Below are positions 61,104 to 64,000 of a DNA stretch of 64,000 nucleotides, piece after piece (the first letter of the stretch is position 1; the number at the start of each line of letters is the position of its first letter). Made by a program: the position numbers and the translations under genes. The stretch comes from an uncultured Acetobacteraceae bacterium (GTDB lineage Bacteria; Pseudomonadota; Alphaproteobacteria; Acetobacterales; Acetobacteraceae), in NCBI GenBank assembly GCA_903918315.1, contig CAIXEA010000074.1:22171-86170 (forward strand), written 5' to 3'. The notes under the pieces were generated by a model that saw nothing but the letters and a program-made list of their open reading frames with translations, was not told where the DNA came from and searched no databases.

Positions 61104-61282
61104 GCGGTGATGGCCAAGGTTGGGCTCTATTCCAGCCTCAGCCAGTCGATCATAATCCACTACAGTTTGTGGCGGGCAACAGAGTTGTCCACAACTTTTT
61201 GTGTCCCAGATGCGATTGGGCGTTGAGCCCGGGTCTTTGGCGATATACCGTATCTGGTAGAGGCACAGAAGGGACCCACAAG

Positions 61283-61846
61283 ATGGAGTGGAACGAAGAA
61301 GCGATCGCTCGCCTGCGAGAATTATGGGCGGAAGGTCACTCCACAGCCGAAATCGGCCGCCGTCTCGGTGTGTCCAAAAATGCTATCGTCGGAAAGGCCC
61401 ATCGCCTGGACCTTCCGGCTCGTCCATCCCCCATTCGACGGGAAGGCCACACGCCAGCCACCGAGCGCCGCGCCACGCCACGCCGTGTCGATGGACCGAC
61501 ATTGCCACCCTTGGCCAGCACGGGGGCGCCGGCACCGGCGGCAGCCGTCATCGCGCCGCCACCCCCGCCTGCTCCGCCGGTTGTGGTCGCCCAGGCCCCG
61601 GTCGAACCGCGTGTGGCTCCTCCCGCCGCCCCCGCCCGGCCGGTGCAGCTTGCGCCGCCTCGTATCCAGCCCGTGCCCGCCCGCCCTTATGGCCGGATCG
61701 TCACGTGCTGCTGGCCCATCGGTGAACCGGGGACCAAGGCATTCCGCTTCTGCGACGACCGGTCCGAGCCAGGAAAGCCGTATTGCGGCGATCATGCGAA
61801 GCTTGCTTACGTCAAAGTGCGCGATCGGCGGGAAGACGCGGCCTAG
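61283..61846 (+). CDS. gcrA: Cell-cycle regulator GcrA
   Basis: This 187-aa alphaproteobacterial transcription factor has the helix-turn-helix MEWNEEAIARLRELWAEGHS / AEIGRRLGVSKNAIVGKAHRL at the N-terminus, nearly identical to GcrA of Caulobacter. A Pro/Ala-rich linker (about 60-135) follows, then a cysteine-rich end (TCCWPIGEPGTKAFRFCDD...PYCGDHAKLAY). GcrA works with sigma70 at GANTC sites methylated by CcrM. Linker length and the proline content are greater than in Caulobacter. Start 61283 opens the motif. It is one of three cell-cycle regulators in the window. Confidence 0.93.
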   Translation: MEWNEEAIARLRELWAEGHSTAEIGRRLGVSKNAIVGKAHRLDLPARPSPIRREGHTPATERRATPRRVDGPTLPPLASTGAPAPAAAVIAPPPPPAPPVVVAQAPVEPRVAPPAAPARPVQLAPPRIQPVPARPYGRIVTCCWPIGEPGTKAFRFCDDRSEPGKPYCGDHAKLAYVKVRDRREDAA

Positions 61847-61999
61847 CCCTGCCATTTTCTGCCATCCGCCGCGCGAGCCCCCACCTTGTCCGCGCGGTGT
61901 TGTCGGCGTATGCGTCCGCCGCTTTGCTGAATGGTAGAATTCACGGACAGGAGACCGCATGGTTGACGCCGCCACGGGCTTGCGCATGCGAGTACGCCT

Positions 62000-63886
62000 A
62001 TGACCGAAGCCATTAGCACCGCGCCCACGAAATCGCGACTTTCGGCCGGTATGATCCTCGGGGTGCTCGGTGTCGTTTACGGCGATATCGGCACCAGTCC
62101 GTTGTACGCGTTCAAAGCCAGCCTCGATCTGTTCAAGGACGTCCCGATCACCCGGGTGGAAGTCCTTGGCATCCTGTCGCTGATCTTCTGGTCCCTCGCA
62201 CTGATCGTCACCGTCAAATACGTCATGCTGATCATGCGGGCCGATAACCGTGGGGAAGGCGGCATCCTCGCGCTCATGGCATTGGCGCAGCGTGTATCCG
62301 CCGGCACGGCGCTGCGCAGCACGCTGGCGTTGATTGGCATCGCCGGCGCCTGCCTGTTTTTTGGCGACGGAATCATCACGCCCGCGATCTCGGTCCTGTC
62401 CGCGGTCGAAGGGCTGGAGGTATCGGCGCCTCATCTGAAGGAATTCGTGATCCCCATCTGCATCGGGGTCATCATCGTGCTCTTCGCGATGCAATATCGG
62501 GGGACGCATTCGGTTGGCCGCGTCTTCGGCCCGATCATGACGGTCTGGTTCCTTGTCATCGGGCTGATGGGGTTGGTCGAGGTCGTCCAGCATCCGTTCG
62601 TGCTCATGGCCATGTCTCCCACTTATGCCGTCGCGCTCTGTTTTCAATACAAGTCGCTGGCCTTCGTGGTCCTCGGCGCCGTGGTCCTGTGCGTCACGGG
62701 GGCGGAGGCTTTGTATGCCGATATGGGCCATTTCGGCGCCCCGCCGATCCGGGTCGCCTGGCTGTTTTTTGTGCTTCCGTGCCTGGTGTTGAATTACTTC
62801 GGGCAGGGTGCGTTGGTGCTCCATGACCCCGCCGCCGTGGAGAATCCGTTCTTCCTGCTGGGGCCGGAATGGACCCGGTTCCCGATGGTCATTTTGGCCA
62901 CCGTGGCAACGGTGATCGCCAGCCAGGCGGTGATCTCGGGCGCCTATTCCATGACCCGGCAATGCATGCAGCTCGGTTTCCTGCCGCGCATGACCGTGCG
63001 CCACACCTCCAATACCGAAGAAGGCCAGATCTACGTTCCGCAGGTGAACAACGCCCTGCTGATCGGCGTCGTGATCCTGGTGCTGGCCTTCAAAACCTCC
63101 GACGCATTGGCGGCCGCCTATGGCATCGCGGTGACCGGCACCTTCATCTGCACGGCCATCCTGTCCATGGTCGTCTTCCGCCGACAGTTTCATTGGTCAC
63201 GGTTTGCATCGGTGGTCGTATTCGGCGCCTTCTTCATCATCGACGGGGTGTTCTTCGCCGCGAACACGCTCAAGATCGTGGACGGCGGCTGGGTGCCCCT
63301 CGCGCTTGGCGTCTGCCTGATCATGTTGATGACGTCCTGGAAGCGCGGCCGCGATCTGCTGCTGGCGCGGTGGCAACAGGATAGCATGCCGCTGGCGCCC
63401 TTCCTGGCCCGCCTGCCGCAGTCGCGGACCGTGCGCGTGCCAGGTCTCGCGGTGTTCCTGACCGGGAACCCCGACTATGTGCCGACGTCCCTGCTGCACA
63501 ACCTTAAGCATAATAAGGTGCTGCATCAGCACGTGCTGTTCGTCACCGTCCAGAATGAGGACGTGCCCGAGGTCCCGCAAACCCGACGGGCCACGGTTTC
63601 CGAACTGGCGCAGGGCATTTACCGGGTGGTGCTGAAATACGGCTTCATGGAAAGCCCCAACATCCCCCGTGAGCTGGAAGAGCTGGGCGACGCGATCGCC
63701 TTTGATCCCATGCAGGCGAGCTATTTCCTGGGCCGCGAAGTGCTGGTCGCCGCGACCGCGCCCAAGCTGCCATGGTGGCGCCTGTGGCTGTTCCTGGTCA
63801 TGGCGCGCAACGCCGTACCGGCCACGGAGTTCTTCCGCATCCCCAGCGACCGCGTGGTCGAGCTGGGGGTACGGGTGGCGATCTAA
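62000..63886 (+). CDS. kup: Potassium uptake protein Kup
   Basis: This 628-aa HAK/KUP/KT permease has 12 helices and a cytoplasmic C-terminal domain. [20 protein letters not shown] near 22, [15 protein letters not shown] near 82, [20 protein letters not shown] near 118 and [24 protein letters not shown] [14 protein letters not shown] near 312 are hallmarks. It is a proton-coupled potassium importer used especially at low external pH or K+. Length matches the family. It is 153 bases from gcrA on the same strand, with no shared role evident. Confidence 0.94.
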   Translation: MTEAISTAPTKSRLSAGMILGVLGVVYGDIGTSPLYAFKASLDLFKDVPITRVEVLGILSLIFWSLALIVTVKYVMLIMRADNRGEGGILALMALAQRVSAGTALRSTLALIGIAGACLFFGDGIITPAISVLSAVEGLEVSAPHLKEFVIPICIGVIIVLFAMQYRGTHSVGRVFGPIMTVWFLVIGLMGLVEVVQHPFVLMAMSPTYAVALCFQYKSLAFVVLGAVVLCVTGAEALYADMGHFGAPPIRVAWLFFVLPCLVLNYFGQGALVLHDPAAVENPFFLLGPEWTRFPMVILATVATVIASQAVISGAYSMTRQCMQLGFLPRMTVRHTSNTEEGQIYVPQVNNALLIGVVILVLAFKTSDALAAAYGIAVTGTFICTAILSMVVFRRQFHWSRFASVVVFGAFFIIDGVFFAANTLKIVDGGWVPLALGVCLIMLMTSWKRGRDLLLARWQQDSMPLAPFLARLPQSRTVRVPGLAVFLTGNPDYVPTSLLHNLKHNKVLHQHVLFVTVQNEDVPEVPQTRRATVSELAQGIYRVVLKYGFMESPNIPRELEELGDAIAFDPMQASYFLGREVLVAATAPKLPWWRLWLFLVMARNAVPATEFFRIPSDRVVELGVRVAI

Positions 63887-64000
63887 CCCATCTTATTCAT
63901 CCTGGCCCAGCCCAAGCGCCCGCCCGGGTCATATGGTGTCATACCGAAATAATACACCGCGCGCCTCGCCGATGCTTGCCGTGCCGCGTTTCGAACCAGA
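63883..64000 (-). CDS. Possible C-terminal fragment of an unidentified minus-strand gene
   Basis: On the minus strand a frame of 38 codons runs open from the window edge to TAG at 63883-63885, overlapping the kup stop by four bases. It ends [20 protein letters not shown]... with codon choice like the neighbours. I recognise no family, and 38 codons is too short to be sure it is a gene. Confidence 0.3.
   Translation of the reverse strand, partial: LVRNAARQASARRAVYYFGMTPYDPGGRLGWARMNKMG

Noticed and set aside
1..64000. tRNA, rRNA, CRISPR arrays, insertion sequences, prophage genes
   Set aside because: No cloverleaf with a conserved T-loop, no regularly spaced repeats, no transposase or phage structural motifs were found on either strand.

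Overview
The window is high-GC, densely coded bacterial DNA. Its gene set points to an alphaproteobacterium, most likely Rhodospirillales/Acetobacteraceae. The evidence is the alphaproteobacterial cell-cycle regulators ctrA and gcrA, a dnaA-rpsT neighbourhood, the operon DUF3576-leuS-lptE-holA, a fliI-fliJ pair divergent from ctrA, an aa3 cytochrome oxidase operon with ctaG and surf1, and several solute-binding proteins typical of this group. The assignment is inferred from gene content and protein style, not from a database search. I see no rRNA, tRNA, CRISPR array, prophage or insertion sequence.

Layout. 1-4.7 kb: minus-strand family-5 (dipeptide/opine type) ABC importer operon with three tandem paralogous binding proteins and the start of a permease, every junction an ATGA overlap. 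4.8-7.5 kb: Pat-like protein acetyltransferase. 7.6-11.3 kb: small catabolic island with a carboxymuconolactone-decarboxylase-like protein, two luciferase-like oxidoreductases and a frameshifted amidohydrolase. 11.4-14.2 kb: OpgH-like glucosyltransferase divergent from a GT4 glycosyltransferase. 14.3-17.2 kb: CobW GTPase, WD40 protein and CmcJ-like oxygenase. 17.3-19.4 kb: dnaA and rpsT around an AT-rich gap. 19.6-23.5 kb: molybdopterin oxidoreductase, MFS exporter, NTF2-like protein.

23.6-30.9 kb: holA, lptE, leuS, DUF3576, a porin and a ThiE-like protein. 30.9-39.4 kb: TPR glycosyltransferase, metF, mlaA-mlaC, GNAT, amidohydrolase, Zn alcohol dehydrogenase, ugd. 39.5-42.1 kb: fliJ, a frameshifted fliI and ctrA. 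42.1-44.6 kb: two glycosyltransferases of the arsenosugar-associated families and a radical SAM protein. 44.7-50.5 kb: complete branched-chain amino-acid type importer (livHMGF, livK) with an embedded degenerate acyl-CoA ligase. 50.5-58.4 kb: aa3 oxidase operon (ctaC-ctaD-ctaB-CoxF-like-ctaG-ctaE-DUF983-surf1) ending in an M32 carboxypeptidase. 58.5-64 kb: methyltransferase, cold-shock protein, tatA, acetamidase, gcrA, kup.

Points of most interest: (i) three single-base frameshifts, one in a 10-G tract at the signal-peptide end of a transporter subunit, which could be phase variation or sequence error; (ii) a dispersed intergenic repeat ending in a 21-bp hairpin with a compensatory base change between copies; (iii) a ligase-like protein inside the liv operon that has lost its ATP-binding signature and C-terminal domain; (iv) dnaA, ctrA and gcrA within 45 kb.
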